Below, piece by piece: positions 29,664 to 36,034 of a stretch of 36,034 nucleotides of DNA (positions are counted from its first letter, which is position 1; each line of letters begins with the position of its first letter). The stretch is taken from assembly GCA_020073365.1 (NCBI GenBank), contig JAIQFL010000085.1:1-36034 (forward strand). The letters are read 5' to 3'. The notes beneath the pieces were generated by a model. It ran no database searches. It was not told the origin of the DNA and saw only the letters and a list, made by a program, of their open reading frames with translations. The translations under genes were made by a program, and so were the position numbers. Source of the stretch: Terriglobia bacterium (GTDB lineage: Bacteria > Acidobacteriota > Terriglobia > Bryobacterales > Bryobacteraceae).

Positions 29664-30749
29664 TCAGCCGCCAACTTTGAGCGCGATGTGCTTCGAGCCG
29701 ATGCGTTCGAGCAGGTCCTTCCAAGATTTGACAAAGGACTCAGCACCTTCGCGCTGTAGATCGGCGGCCAGTTGATCATCGTCGATGCCGGCATTGGCGA
29801 ATGCCGCGATCACCTTCTCGGCGTCGCCGCCATCGAACGGCAGGAGTTCACCCGGTGCGCCGTGATTGGCAAACGCGAGCAACGTCTTCTCTGGAATCGT
29901 ATTGATGGTGTCCGGGGCACCGAGCGCCGTGATGTAAAGTACATCGGAGGCATCTGGGTCTTTTGTGCCCGTGCTCGCCCAGAGCAGGCGCTGCGGCTGA
30001 GCGCCGGCAGCAGCGGCTTTCTGCCAGCGCGGCGAAGCGAGAAAATCCCGGTACGCTTTGTAAGTACGCTTCGCGATCGCGATGCCCAGACGGTTTTGAA
30101 AATCCTTTGGGACCTTCCCCATTACCGCTTTGTCCCAGCGGCTGACAAATGTCGATGCCACGGAGCGTACTTTCGGATCGAGCCCCGCGGCGATCCGCCG
30201 CTCGATCCCGCGCAGGTACGCTTCGGCGGCAGCGATGTAATGGCCGCTTGAGAATAGAAGCGTAACGTTTATTGGTACCCCCGCGAAGATGGCGTCCTCA
30301 ATCGCAGTTCTCCCTTCGCTGGTCCCGGGAATCTTGATGAAGAGATTGGGTCTTTGTGCCCGAGCGTGGAGCTGAACGGCCTCTTTGACTGTGCTGGCAG
30401 CATCGTACGCCAACAGCGGAGACACCTCCAAGGATACCCAGCCATCGAGGCCGCCGGTTCTGTCATGGACCGGCCGAAAGAGATCGGCGGCCTGTCGCAG
30501 GTCGTCGATGGCAAGCTCGAAGAATAGGACCTCGCCTGATTTGCCTTCCTTCGTCTTCTGGCGGATGGCATCGTCGTAGAGGTTCGAATCCTTGATCGCC
30601 GCGTCGAAGATCGAGGGATTCGAAGTGAGCCCGGTGACCGAAAGATCGTCGATGTAGTGGCGCAGCGTCCCGCTCGTCAGCAGCGCGCGCGTGATGTTGT
30701 CCAGCCAGAGACTCTGGCCGACGTTGTGGAGTTGTTGCGTCGGTTTCAT
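29664..30749 (-). CDS. tal: Transaldolase (canonical copy)
   Basis: A 361-residue transaldolase of the long bacterial type. The catalytic set is complete: D17 in SLWLDNITR, N44 in LTSNPSIF, E108 in VSLEVSP, the Schiff-base K139 in NLFIKIPGT, and PQRLLWASTGTKDP. It connects the oxidative pentose phosphate products to glycolytic sugars. The ATG at 30749 sits 4 nt after a strong AGGAGG-type site; an ATG at 30767 is in frame but upstream of that site. It lies between the glucoamylase gene (45 nt away) and gnd. It is the reference for the altered residues in the second copy at 3526. Confidence 0.95.
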   Translation of the reverse strand: MKPTQQLHNVGQSLWLDNITRALLTSGTLRHYIDDLSVTGLTSNPSIFDAAIKDSNLYDDAIRQKTKEGKSGEVLFFELAIDDLRQAADLFRPVHDRTGGLDGWVSLEVSPLLAYDAASTVKEAVQLHARAQRPNLFIKIPGTSEGRTAIEDAIFAGVPINVTLLFSSGHYIAAAEAYLRGIERRIAAGLDPKVRSVASTFVSRWDKAVMGKVPKDFQNRLGIAIAKRTYKAYRDFLASPRWQKAAAAGAQPQRLLWASTGTKDPDASDVLYITALGAPDTINTIPEKTLLAFANHGAPGELLPFDGGDAEKVIAAFANAGIDDDQLAADLQREGAESFVKSWKDLLERIGSKHIALKVGG

Positions 30750-30794
30750 ATTCCTCCTGAAGGTCAAGCTTGCTCTCGCCAGTCACGGAACTGG

Positions 30795-33197
30795 TCATTC
30801 GACGGACACCGTATAGTCGCGTCCTTCCCAACGGTCCGCGGCCGTCCAAAAGAAAGTGAAGTGTATCGGCGCTTGCTGCGCCGCCAGAATCGGAATGTCT
30901 ACAAAGTCAACTCCCAACGTGGTGGTGGATGAGGGAGTGTCCTTGACAGTCTGCCATTCGTCACCCGACCAGTGCAGCCGGAAAGATGCCGGCGCCTGGA
31001 CGCGAAGCACATAGCCGCGTTTGGCGCTCCGCACCTGCCGGGTAAACTTCCAGACTTCGAACAATGGACGGTCCGCGCGCGCGTGAAGATACCGTTTAGC
31101 AACCTCGACGATCAGATCGGACACCTTCCCATCGCGTAGGGAGCGAAGGAGCTTGATGTACTCTGCGTGCGCCCACATCAGCGGCATGGCCGAGCCCGTT
31201 GGACGTCCGCAGTACAAGTAGCGTTGGGGCTGATCACGACCATCCCACACCTGTTCGGGCAAAAGGCCGGTGGCTGAGGCGAAGTTTTCCATCGCCCGAA
31301 GAAACGGATTCGTGTCGTGCCCGGCAGCCAACTCGTAGTGACCTCGTTCGCCTGTGAGCAGTGGCCAGGCACGCCCCTGGCCCCAGCCTACAAAGGCGCC
31401 GCCATCTTCCCTTTGCCCATATCCATCGTGGTTGTAGCGGCGCCAGCACGGGCCGAATGAAGTCTCCACCTTCAACACGGCGTCTACCACCTTGAGGGAA
31501 TCCACAATAATCGGATCGTCGGGCCTGCGGACCCCGTGCCGGACGAGTTCCAGAAAACCCGCATCCACGATTTCTTTGGCCGGAAAGACGCTCTGCGCGC
31601 CGGGTGGGCGGTTCGCAATGGTGATGTTTCCCTGGTTCGGATTCTCCTCAGGGGTGGGATTATCTGCCCGTTCCGGAAGGACCCGCACGTAATGTCGAGC
31701 CACCCCTGGGAGCAGGGTCCCTTCCGTTGTGACAGTCCATCTCTCGACATGACATTCCAGGAAGTCGGCGTATTCCTCCAGGTATTTTGCAGTCGGGTCA
31801 TCGCCTCTTTCGCGAGCAAAGCAGGCGGCGCAGATCAGAGCGGCAATGTTGGACGCCAGCGTGGAAGGGGAATAGCCGCTAACCTCCTCCCAGCGCTCCT
31901 GGGGAGTCAACGGGCCATGGCGGACGAGGTAAGCAGCGGCCCGCAACACCATGGGGTACGGGTCAAAGTCTTGCAGGGCGTTCTCGCGTTGGAGCCGCCA
32001 CGCGAGCAGAATGGGGAAAGCGACTTCATCGAGCTGGACTCCCCGCCAGTAGGGCTCACCGTTAATCCAGAAGTTCTGGGCGAAACCTCCGTTTTCCTGC
32101 TGTGAAACATTGAGATAGATGAGCGCCCTCAATGGTGTCGTACGATCTCCGGCGGCCAGCATCGCGTTCGCGCTGTTGACCAGGTCGCGCGTCCATACCA
32201 GGTGGTAACCACCCTGGTCTTCATCGCCTACCACCTCTCCCCAAGGAATGGAGAGCGAGGCGATTAAGGCGCCAGGATACAACTTGTCTTCGTGCGCGCG
32301 GAGCAAATTGAAGCTGGCGCGGTACAAGTTACCTCCATCGCCCGAGGCCTTCTCCAGCGGGAGGATTCCTACGCTCGATCGCGCCCACTGTTCCTCGTAG
32401 CGCTTGCAATGGTCCGCGAAAGGACTACTCAACGCCTGAAAGAGGGTGGAGACTGCGTGGTGCTGGCTTTGGCCGAACGCGAGGCCCAAGGTGAATTCAC
32501 GGGTACCGTTTAAGTCCAACTCTCCCGTGAGAGCGATGTTGCCGTCCGGGGCGTGATCGAACTCCCAGTCCATTTGAAAATTGCCTGCCAGGTCGGTCCA
32601 GCCGTCGCTCCTCCCCACGTAACCGCACGAAACGTGAGAAAAAGGAACCGTGGCCGCCAGCGCCAGCCATGTTCCTTTTCGTTCGGCAACCAGGATATTG
32701 CGGCCCGCCACCCGCGCTACATAGCCGCTGTTGCCCCAGCCTCCTACCTCAAGATGGGGCGCGCACAGGGCGTAGAGCCGGAGGCCGGAGATAAACAATT
32801 CGTCACCGGTTATCCTGGTGTGCTGAAGAACGCAAGCCAGGTGCGGATCAGCGATGATCTCCTTGACGATGGCATAACGCCCCGCCGGATCTGAATTCGT
32901 ACAGCGGTATCCCAAGCCGTGGTCCGACAGCCGTTCCAGTTTTGATACTAGGTGGCGCTTCTCTTCGTGGAAAAAACTCTTGCCGTCGGTGATGAGATAT
33001 TGAAGGTCCCGGAGCTGGGGCCGGTCCACCGTCGGATGATAGACTTCGGTGATGATGCCGTTCCAGAAGGTAAACCAAACCCGGCTGGAAGCTGCATAAG
33101 CAGTTCCCACCCCGTCCTTTCCTCCATGTGTCCATCTGGGTTCGATGCCCGGCCATCCAAAAGCTTTCATCTGGTTGTGTTTGCCAGTGAGTTTCAT
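30795..33197 (-). CDS. Glycoside hydrolase family 15 glucoamylase
   Basis: An 800-residue GH15 enzyme that releases glucose from the non-reducing ends of alpha-glucans. The N-terminal part (about residues 1-270) is a beta-rich domain (FTFWNGIITEVYHPTVDRPQLRD); the catalytic alpha/alpha barrel follows with YHLVWTRDLVNSANAML, QNFWINGEPYWRGVQLDEVAFPILLAW and GQGRAWPLLTGERGHYEL, which contains a catalytic glutamate. No signal peptide is visible at MKLTGKHNQMKAFGW, so it should act in the cytosol, for example on glycogen. The start at 33197 follows AGGGAAG; an ATG at 33167 is an alternative. It is the first gene of the glucoamylase-tal-gnd-ppgK-zwf-alkA operon and feeds it with glucose. Confidence 0.9.
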   Translation of the reverse strand: MKLTGKHNQMKAFGWPGIEPRWTHGGKDGVGTAYAASSRVWFTFWNGIITEVYHPTVDRPQLRDLQYLITDGKSFFHEEKRHLVSKLERLSDHGLGYRCTNSDPAGRYAIVKEIIADPHLACVLQHTRITGDELFISGLRLYALCAPHLEVGGWGNSGYVARVAGRNILVAERKGTWLALAATVPFSHVSCGYVGRSDGWTDLAGNFQMDWEFDHAPDGNIALTGELDLNGTREFTLGLAFGQSQHHAVSTLFQALSSPFADHCKRYEEQWARSSVGILPLEKASGDGGNLYRASFNLLRAHEDKLYPGALIASLSIPWGEVVGDEDQGGYHLVWTRDLVNSANAMLAAGDRTTPLRALIYLNVSQQENGGFAQNFWINGEPYWRGVQLDEVAFPILLAWRLQRENALQDFDPYPMVLRAAAYLVRHGPLTPQERWEEVSGYSPSTLASNIAALICAACFARERGDDPTAKYLEEYADFLECHVERWTVTTEGTLLPGVARHYVRVLPERADNPTPEENPNQGNITIANRPPGAQSVFPAKEIVDAGFLELVRHGVRRPDDPIIVDSLKVVDAVLKVETSFGPCWRRYNHDGYGQREDGGAFVGWGQGRAWPLLTGERGHYELAAGHDTNPFLRAMENFASATGLLPEQVWDGRDQPQRYLYCGRPTGSAMPLMWAHAEYIKLLRSLRDGKVSDLIVEVAKRYLHARADRPLFEVWKFTRQVRSAKRGYVLRVQAPASFRLHWSGDEWQTVKDTPSSTTTLGVDFVDIPILAAQQAPIHFTFFWTAADRWEGRDYTVSVE

Positions 33198-33415
33198 TTC
33201 TTGTTGCTTCCCTGTGCCAATCCCTCTTCGCGATCTGCGCCGCCCAGCTAACCGAACCATCCGGCAACCTCTGCTGCGGGTTTGGTCTTCGCGTATGTCA
33301 CGCTGCCAAACACGTAAAACCAACGGCTTTTGCAGACGCAACCGAGTGTTCCATGAAGGGGCCGAGGGACTGGGAGAATCCCGAAATTTCGTCGAACCAG
33401 GGCCAGATTTGCTTC

Positions 33416-33444
33416 ATTATCCGCGCGGGGAATCCTCTCCTCAA
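33416..33444 (-). promoter_or_regulatory. Sigma70-type promoter of the carbohydrate operon
   Basis: On the minus strand TTGAGG (33439-33444) and GATAAT (33416-33421) are 17 nt apart. The -10 matches 5 of 6 consensus bases and the -35 matches 4 of 6. Transcription would start near 33409, leaving an untranslated leader of about 210 nt before the glucoamylase ATG. The leader includes a 10-bp palindrome CGAAATTTCG (33382-33391); no known riboswitch was recognised in it. Confidence 0.5.
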
Positions 33445-33458
33445 ATGCTAGTGGCGGT

Positions 33459-33497
33459 CTGCTAACAGGCCGAGACCACGGCCCAGCCCGTTAGCAG
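33459..33497 (-). terminator. Strong hairpin after the DUF4177-like gene
   Basis: An 8-bp perfect inverted repeat CTGCTAAC / GTTAGCAG encloses an inner GGCCG-TGGTCT-CGGCC stem-loop (minus strand). It starts 4 nt after the DUF4177-like stop codon and ends 15 nt before the predicted -35 of the carbohydrate operon. Position suggests transcription termination between the two operons, but there is no U-tract, so it could instead stabilise the 3' end. Confidence 0.5.
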
Positions 33498-33501
33498 GCC
33501 G

Positions 33502-33717
33502 CTACGAGGCTGTCCCATTTGGGACATCAGTGAAGGGCCTTTCGGTTTTGAATATTAACCGACACATCGGGTTGTCGGGTGCGCCCTGTCCGTGCAGTAC
33601 CTGCACCAACTCCCATCCTTGCCGTCCGGATTCTTGAAGCATTTTCTCAAGCTGAGCATCCGGCTCCGCGTCCGGTTTGAGCTCGATGCGTTCAATTCGA
33701 TATTGCCATTCAGCCAC
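33502..33717 (-). CDS. Small DUF4177-like protein
   Basis: A 71-residue protein starting VAEWQYRIERIELKPDAEPDAQLEKMLQESG and containing RQGWELVQVLHGQG, the GWELV core seen in DUF4177 proteins, small cytosolic proteins of unknown role. The GTG start at 33717 is chosen because GGAGG lies 7 nt upstream and the family begins there; the frame stays open for another 38 codons upstream without homology. It ends in FKTERPFTDVPNGTAS. It is the last gene of the response-regulator/PAS-LuxR set and lies 237 nt beyond the regulator, with a hairpin and the conserved palindrome between them. Confidence 0.7.
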   Translation of the reverse strand: MAEWQYRIERIELKPDAEPDAQLEKMLQESGRQGWELVQVLHGQGAPDNPMCRLIFKTERPFTDVPNGTAS

Positions 33718-33881
33718 TGTGAACCTCCATTCAATTGCTTTAGATTTCTTTGGAATCGATCTAACCCGTCTCCTATCGTGCAACATGGCCCCGGCCTGAA
33801 CATCTCCACTTTGCGATTTTTTGGATGGCAACCTCTTACATGGCTGCCGGCACCTTCCTCCAGGCTACATGTTCCTTTTGG

Positions 33882-33919
33882 AAATGGACCATGATCCATT
33901 TGTCATGCGATCTGGAACA
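33882..33919. promoter_or_regulatory. Conserved palindromic element B (AAATGG-N8-CCATTT)
   Basis: Positions 33882-33901 are AAATGG-N8-CCATTT, and 33914-33919 is GGAACA, so the reverse complement repeats the TGTTCC...ATGACAAATGGATCAT block of element A. As at element A, it lies just downstream of a PAS-LuxR gene and upstream of the next co-oriented gene, here 165 nt before the DUF4177-like start. An ATG inside it (33904-33906) opens a 14-codon frame, MTNGSWSISKRNM, with no Shine-Dalgarno. Confidence 0.6.
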
Positions 33920-33926
33920 ATCTGTT

Positions 33927-33957
33927 TAGGGCGGGAAGGCACAGCCCTTGCGCCCTA
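33927..33957 (-). terminator. Hairpin at the stop codon of PAS-LuxR copy 2
   Basis: TAGGGCG / CGCCCTA form a perfect 7-bp stem that includes the TAG stop codon, with an inner AAGG-CCTT pairing. No U-tract follows. Copy 1 has a smaller GC hairpin (AGGG-N7-CCCT) at the same place, so the regulator may be separated from its downstream gene by partial termination in both loci. Confidence 0.42.
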
Positions 33958-34608
33958 GATGAGGCCGCGCTGCATCGCGTGCATCACGGCCTCCAGACGG
34001 TTGTGCGTCCGTAGTTTCTCGTTGATGCTGTGCAAGTGGTTCCGGAGGGTCGGCAGGGTGATGCCCAGCTTGCGGGCGATCTCGGTCGAGTTCTTGGCCT
34101 TTGCGAATAACCGGAGAATTCGCTGCTCCTGTTCGGAGAGAGGAGAGACCGGTGCAAGACCGTCCGCGTGCCCGGAAGATGCCGCCAATTCTTTCGAGAG
34201 ATCGAGCATCTTGGCGAGAAGTTCCTCCTTCTTCTTCCGATGAGAAATGTCTCGTGCCAAGTGCACGATCAGCAGGCGATTACGCCGAGGCTCTTCGAAA
34301 ACAATCGTCGAGACATTCACCCACAGCCGGCTACCCGAACTCGTTTTCACTTCGAGGTCGAAATCCGGAATATCACGGTGCTGAGCCGCGCAGAGTTGAA
34401 CGCTGCAGCCACCAGAGCAGACTTGCTCTCCCAACGCACCGCGGCCGTCCAAGACGTCGTGGCAGGTCCGGTTCAGCGCTTCCGATGCTAGGCACCCGAA
34501 GAGTTTTTGGGCTGATTTGTTCCAGAAACGAATTTCGCCTTGCTCGGTAACGGCGAATGCCGCGTCCGAGGTACGCTCTAGGAAAGCAAATAACTCCAGT
34601 TCAAGCAT
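33955..34608 (-). CDS. PAS-LuxR transcriptional regulator, copy 2
   Basis: A 217-residue close paralogue of the regulator at 2767. It has the same PAS domain (FLERTSDAAFAVTEQGEIRFWNKSAQKLFG), the same four cysteines (CHDVLDGRGALGEQVCSGGCSVQLC) and a nearly identical LuxR-type helix-turn-helix (EQRILRLFAKAKNSTEIARKLGITL). One residue is deleted in the EEPRRNR loop compared with DEPTRRNR. The start at 34608 has AAGG upstream and matches copy 1; a GTG sits one codon before it. It overlaps the upstream receiver-like ORF by 8 nt, so here the regulator is coupled to a response-regulator operon, unlike copy 1. It may share target sites with copy 1. Confidence 0.87.
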   Translation of the reverse strand: MLELELFAFLERTSDAAFAVTEQGEIRFWNKSAQKLFGCLASEALNRTCHDVLDGRGALGEQVCSGGCSVQLCAAQHRDIPDFDLEVKTSSGSRLWVNVSTIVFEEPRRNRLLIVHLARDISHRKKKEELLAKMLDLSKELAASSGHADGLAPVSPLSEQEQRILRLFAKAKNSTEIARKLGITLPTLRNHLHSINEKLRTHNRLEAVMHAMQRGLI

Positions 34609-34867
34609 CACGGCCTTCGCGTGACAGTGTCTTCGTCAGGATAACGGTGAACTGTTCGTGATCGAGAGTGTGAGCGGTGTATGCCCAGTTCGCGGCACCA
34701 CCAATCGTCCATGGGCTCATTGAAAGGGCGGTCCCGAGTTGGGCGTGATCGTCCGGAAAACGGCTGGTTAGTACAATCGTAGTCGCAGCTTCAACATCAA
34801 TGGCGTCGGCATCTTGTTTGAGGCGTTTCTGAGGGGCAGACATCGTGACAACACTCCATTTGGGCAT
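34601..34867 (-). CDS. Short degenerate receiver-like ORF
   Basis: An 88-codon frame between the response regulator and PAS-LuxR copy 2. Its core, TIVLTSRFPDDHAQLGTALSMSPWTIGGAANWAYTAHTL, resembles the first two thirds of acidobacterial receiver-like domains (pattern ...SPFPEDHAxL...SxWxL...A), but at the place of the phospho-acceptor aspartate strand it reads VILTKTLSREG, without aspartate, and stops. The start at 34867 overlaps the response-regulator stop as TGATG; an ATG at 34843 with GGAG upstream is also possible. The stop overlaps the PAS-LuxR start. Tight overlap at both ends supports translation; it may equally be a decaying receiver. Family membership is a weak visual call. Confidence 0.45.
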   Translation of the reverse strand: MPKWSVVTMSAPQKRLKQDADAIDVEAATTIVLTSRFPDDHAQLGTALSMSPWTIGGAANWAYTAHTLDHEQFTVILTKTLSREGRDA

Positions 34868-35274
34868 CAAGGCAGGTACGCTTCGGTCGGAAGAGCTGTC
34901 GAAGTTCCCTCTGCAACAATCTCATCGATTTTCCAAAGGAGAGTCGCCGGGGTAAACGGCTTTTGCAGAAAAGGTATGCCGGGATCCAGAACTGCATCCG
35001 TCCAGCCGGAGATCGCTAAGACCCGGGTACCGGGACGCCGCGGTTTAAGGTCTCGGATCAGATCTAGGCCGCTCAAGCGCGGCATCGTCACATCCGTGAT
35101 CAAGATATCTATGGACCCGGCGTATGAATCACTAATGTTCAGCGCCTCCACGCCGTCGCCTGCCTCCAACACGCGATACCCGTTTTTGCCGAGAGCATCG
35201 GCCAGTAAATGCCGAATCTCGTCCGTATCTTCCGCCAATAGAATCGTCTGCTTCCCGGGCACCCAGGTTGTCAT
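34867..35274 (-). CDS. Single-domain response regulator (CheY-like receiver)
   Basis: A 135-residue stand-alone receiver. The acidic pair is in TILLAEDTDEIRHLL, the phospho-acceptor aspartate in DILITDVTMPRLSG, the switch serine in VLAISGW, and the conserved lysine in FLQKPFTPATLL. No output domain is attached, so it must act on a partner; the PAS-LuxR protein encoded in the same operon is the obvious candidate but this is inference. AAGGAGGA lies 7 nt before the ATG. No histidine kinase gene is in the window. A 21-bp element at 35318-35338 lies 44 nt upstream. Confidence 0.92.
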   Translation of the reverse strand: MTTWVPGKQTILLAEDTDEIRHLLADALGKNGYRVLEAGDGVEALNISDSYAGSIDILITDVTMPRLSGLDLIRDLKPRRPGTRVLAISGWTDAVLDPGIPFLQKPFTPATLLWKIDEIVAEGTSTALPTEAYLP

Positions 35275-35317
35275 GGCACGTCCTCCTTGTGTACTTTCTT
35301 CGTTGAGTCTATCCGAT

Positions 35318-35338
35318 GCCGCCTCAAGAAGCCGTCAA
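35318..35338 (-). promoter_or_regulatory. 21-bp element, copy oriented toward the response regulator
   Basis: On the minus strand the sequence begins TTGACGGCTTCTTGAGGC and lies 44 nt upstream of the response-regulator ATG. It matches the plus-strand element at 35524-35544 in 18 of 21 positions. The first six bases resemble a -35 hexamer, and GATAGA about 19 nt later is a weak -10. It may be a regulator-binding site or an unusual promoter core. Confidence 0.5.
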
Positions 35339-35523
35339 AACGAATGGACCGCACGTCAAGGGAACATCAAAGCGGAACGGCTAACCTGACGGTGACCAGA
35401 GGAAACTTTTCCATCCGCAGGTCGTATTCCAATTCAAGGTTCCGCGAGCATGGATTGCGGGTACGTCGCGCGGTGTTCGCTGCGAATGTCCTTGACGGTC
35501 GTTTGACGAGCACCTAGTCATTC

Positions 35524-35544
35524 TTGACGACCTCTTGAGGCAGC
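35524..35544 (+). promoter_or_regulatory. 21-bp element, copy oriented toward the guanylyltransferase
   Basis: On the plus strand the sequence begins TTGACGACCTCTTGAGGC, 58 nt upstream of the guanylyltransferase ATG. It is the opposite-facing match of the element at 35318-35338 (18 of 21 bases). Its centre, CCTC-TT-GAGG, is itself a small palindrome. The 185 nt between the two copies show no gene. Confidence 0.5.
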
Positions 35545-35602
35545 TTGCGTTACGTTTGATGAAGTGCAGTCCGACAGCGTGAGTGCAGGAAGGGACGACA
35601 GA

Positions 35603-36034
35603 ATGAGTAGAAGGTCGCAGCCGGCGCGGGCGAGTTTAACTCGGCGTAATTCCTTCGACCACAGATGGGGCGTGATTCTTGCTGGAGGCGACGGAAAGCG
35701 ATTGCTTCCGTTGACCAGAAGGATCGCCGGCGATGATCGACCCAAGCAATTCTGCGCCATCATGAGCGGTGACACGCTCCTGCACCAGACGCGACGCCGG
35801 GTTCGGCGGATGATCAAGCCCGAGCAGACTCTGCTAGTTGTCACGAAGACCCACGAACGTTTCTATGCCGATCAGCTGACTGGCACTCCTTCCTCCTGCG
35901 TGCTGGTCCAACCCCACAATCACGGCACGGCGCCCGCAATCCTATTCTCCCTGATTCGCCTCCTTCAATTGGACTCACAAGCCATCGTTGCCTTCTTTCC
36001 TTCGGATCATCATTTTGCTGATGACGACGCGCTT
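35603..36034 (+). CDS. Mannose-1-phosphate guanylyltransferase-type enzyme, N-terminal part
   Basis: An open frame of 144 codons runs from the ATG at 35603 off the window edge. The nucleotidyltransferase signature is WGVILAGGDGKRLLPLTRR, followed by DDRPKQF with the catalytic lysine, QPHNHGTAPAILFSL and FPSDHHFADD. This order is typical of GDP-mannose pyrophosphorylases, which make GDP-mannose for polysaccharide and glycoprotein synthesis. The basic stretch before the signature (MSRRSQPARASLTRRNS) is not part of the domain. GGAAGGGA lies about 10 nt upstream. The C-terminal half is outside the window, so a fused isomerase domain cannot be judged. Confidence 0.87.
   Translation, partial: MSRRSQPARASLTRRNSFDHRWGVILAGGDGKRLLPLTRRIAGDDRPKQFCAIMSGDTLLHQTRRRVRRMIKPEQTLLVVTKTHERFYADQLTGTPSSCVLVQPHNHGTAPAILFSLIRLLQLDSQAIVAFFPSDHHFADDDAL

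Noticed and set aside
30581..30591. GGTTCGAATCC, a T-arm-like tRNA motif
   Set aside because: It lies inside the canonical transaldolase coding sequence and no acceptor, D or anticodon stems fit around it.
33205..33220. TGGCAC...GC, resembling a sigma54 -24/-12 promoter before the glucoamylase gene
   Set aside because: The spacing between GG and GC is 9 nt instead of 10, the element overlaps the ribosome-binding region, and a better sigma70-type promoter is present at 33416-33444.

Overview
The window is GC-rich, gene-dense bacterial chromosome. Gene content, gene order and protein style (alternative complex III, small PAS-LuxR regulators, an NTP-transferase of the mannose-1-phosphate guanylyltransferase type) fit an Acidobacteriota-like organism. 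This is a judgement from recalled family features; no rRNA or other marker is present to prove it. No tRNA, CRISPR array or insertion sequence was seen.

Layout. Positions 1-266 hold the start of a class II fumarate hydratase gene (minus, cut by the window edge). Positions 559-2621 hold a nitrosative-stress pair: a RIC/YtfE-type di-iron repair protein and an NnrS-family membrane protein. Positions 2767-5853 hold a PAS-LuxR regulator followed by a divergent transaldolase, an FAD/NAD(P) reductase and an AhpD-like protein. Positions 6003-23065 (all minus) form one tightly packed 14-gene array: an Rrf2-type regulator, a diheme cytochrome c (NarC-like), narG, narH, narJ, narI, narK, the complete alternative complex III set actA-B-C-D-E-F, and a frameshifted MOSC gene. 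Positions 23242-25278 hold a cupin-DUF2249 protein, a small DUF7009-like protein and two hemerythrins. Positions 25409-33197 (minus) form a carbohydrate operon: GH15 glucoamylase, transaldolase, 6-phosphogluconate dehydrogenase, ROK glucokinase, glucose-6-phosphate dehydrogenase, then an AlkA-type DNA glycosylase. Positions 33502-35274 (minus) hold a response regulator, a degenerate receiver-like ORF, a second PAS-LuxR paralogue and a DUF4177-like protein. The window ends inside a mannose-1-phosphate guanylyltransferase gene (plus).

How it may work together (inference). The array at 6-23 kb would let the cell oxidise menaquinol through both NarI and alternative complex III, with the diheme cytochrome as a possible link, when nitrate is present. 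NO formed from nitrite would be handled by the RIC, NnrS and hemerythrin/DUF2249 genes. The two NO/iron-type transcription units carry an identical CRP/FNR-like palindrome (GTGACT-N2-AGTCAC) with a -10-like hexamer exactly 22 nt downstream, the geometry of a class II activator promoter. The glucoamylase/pentose-phosphate operon would supply reducing power from stored glucan.

The least expected structures are: the fusion of nar and act genes in one array; a conserved palindromic element (AAATGG-N8-CCATTT) downstream of both PAS-LuxR paralogues; a transaldolase paralogue that has lost key acid residues; and a 21-bp element present in opposite orientations between the response-regulator operon and the guanylyltransferase gene.
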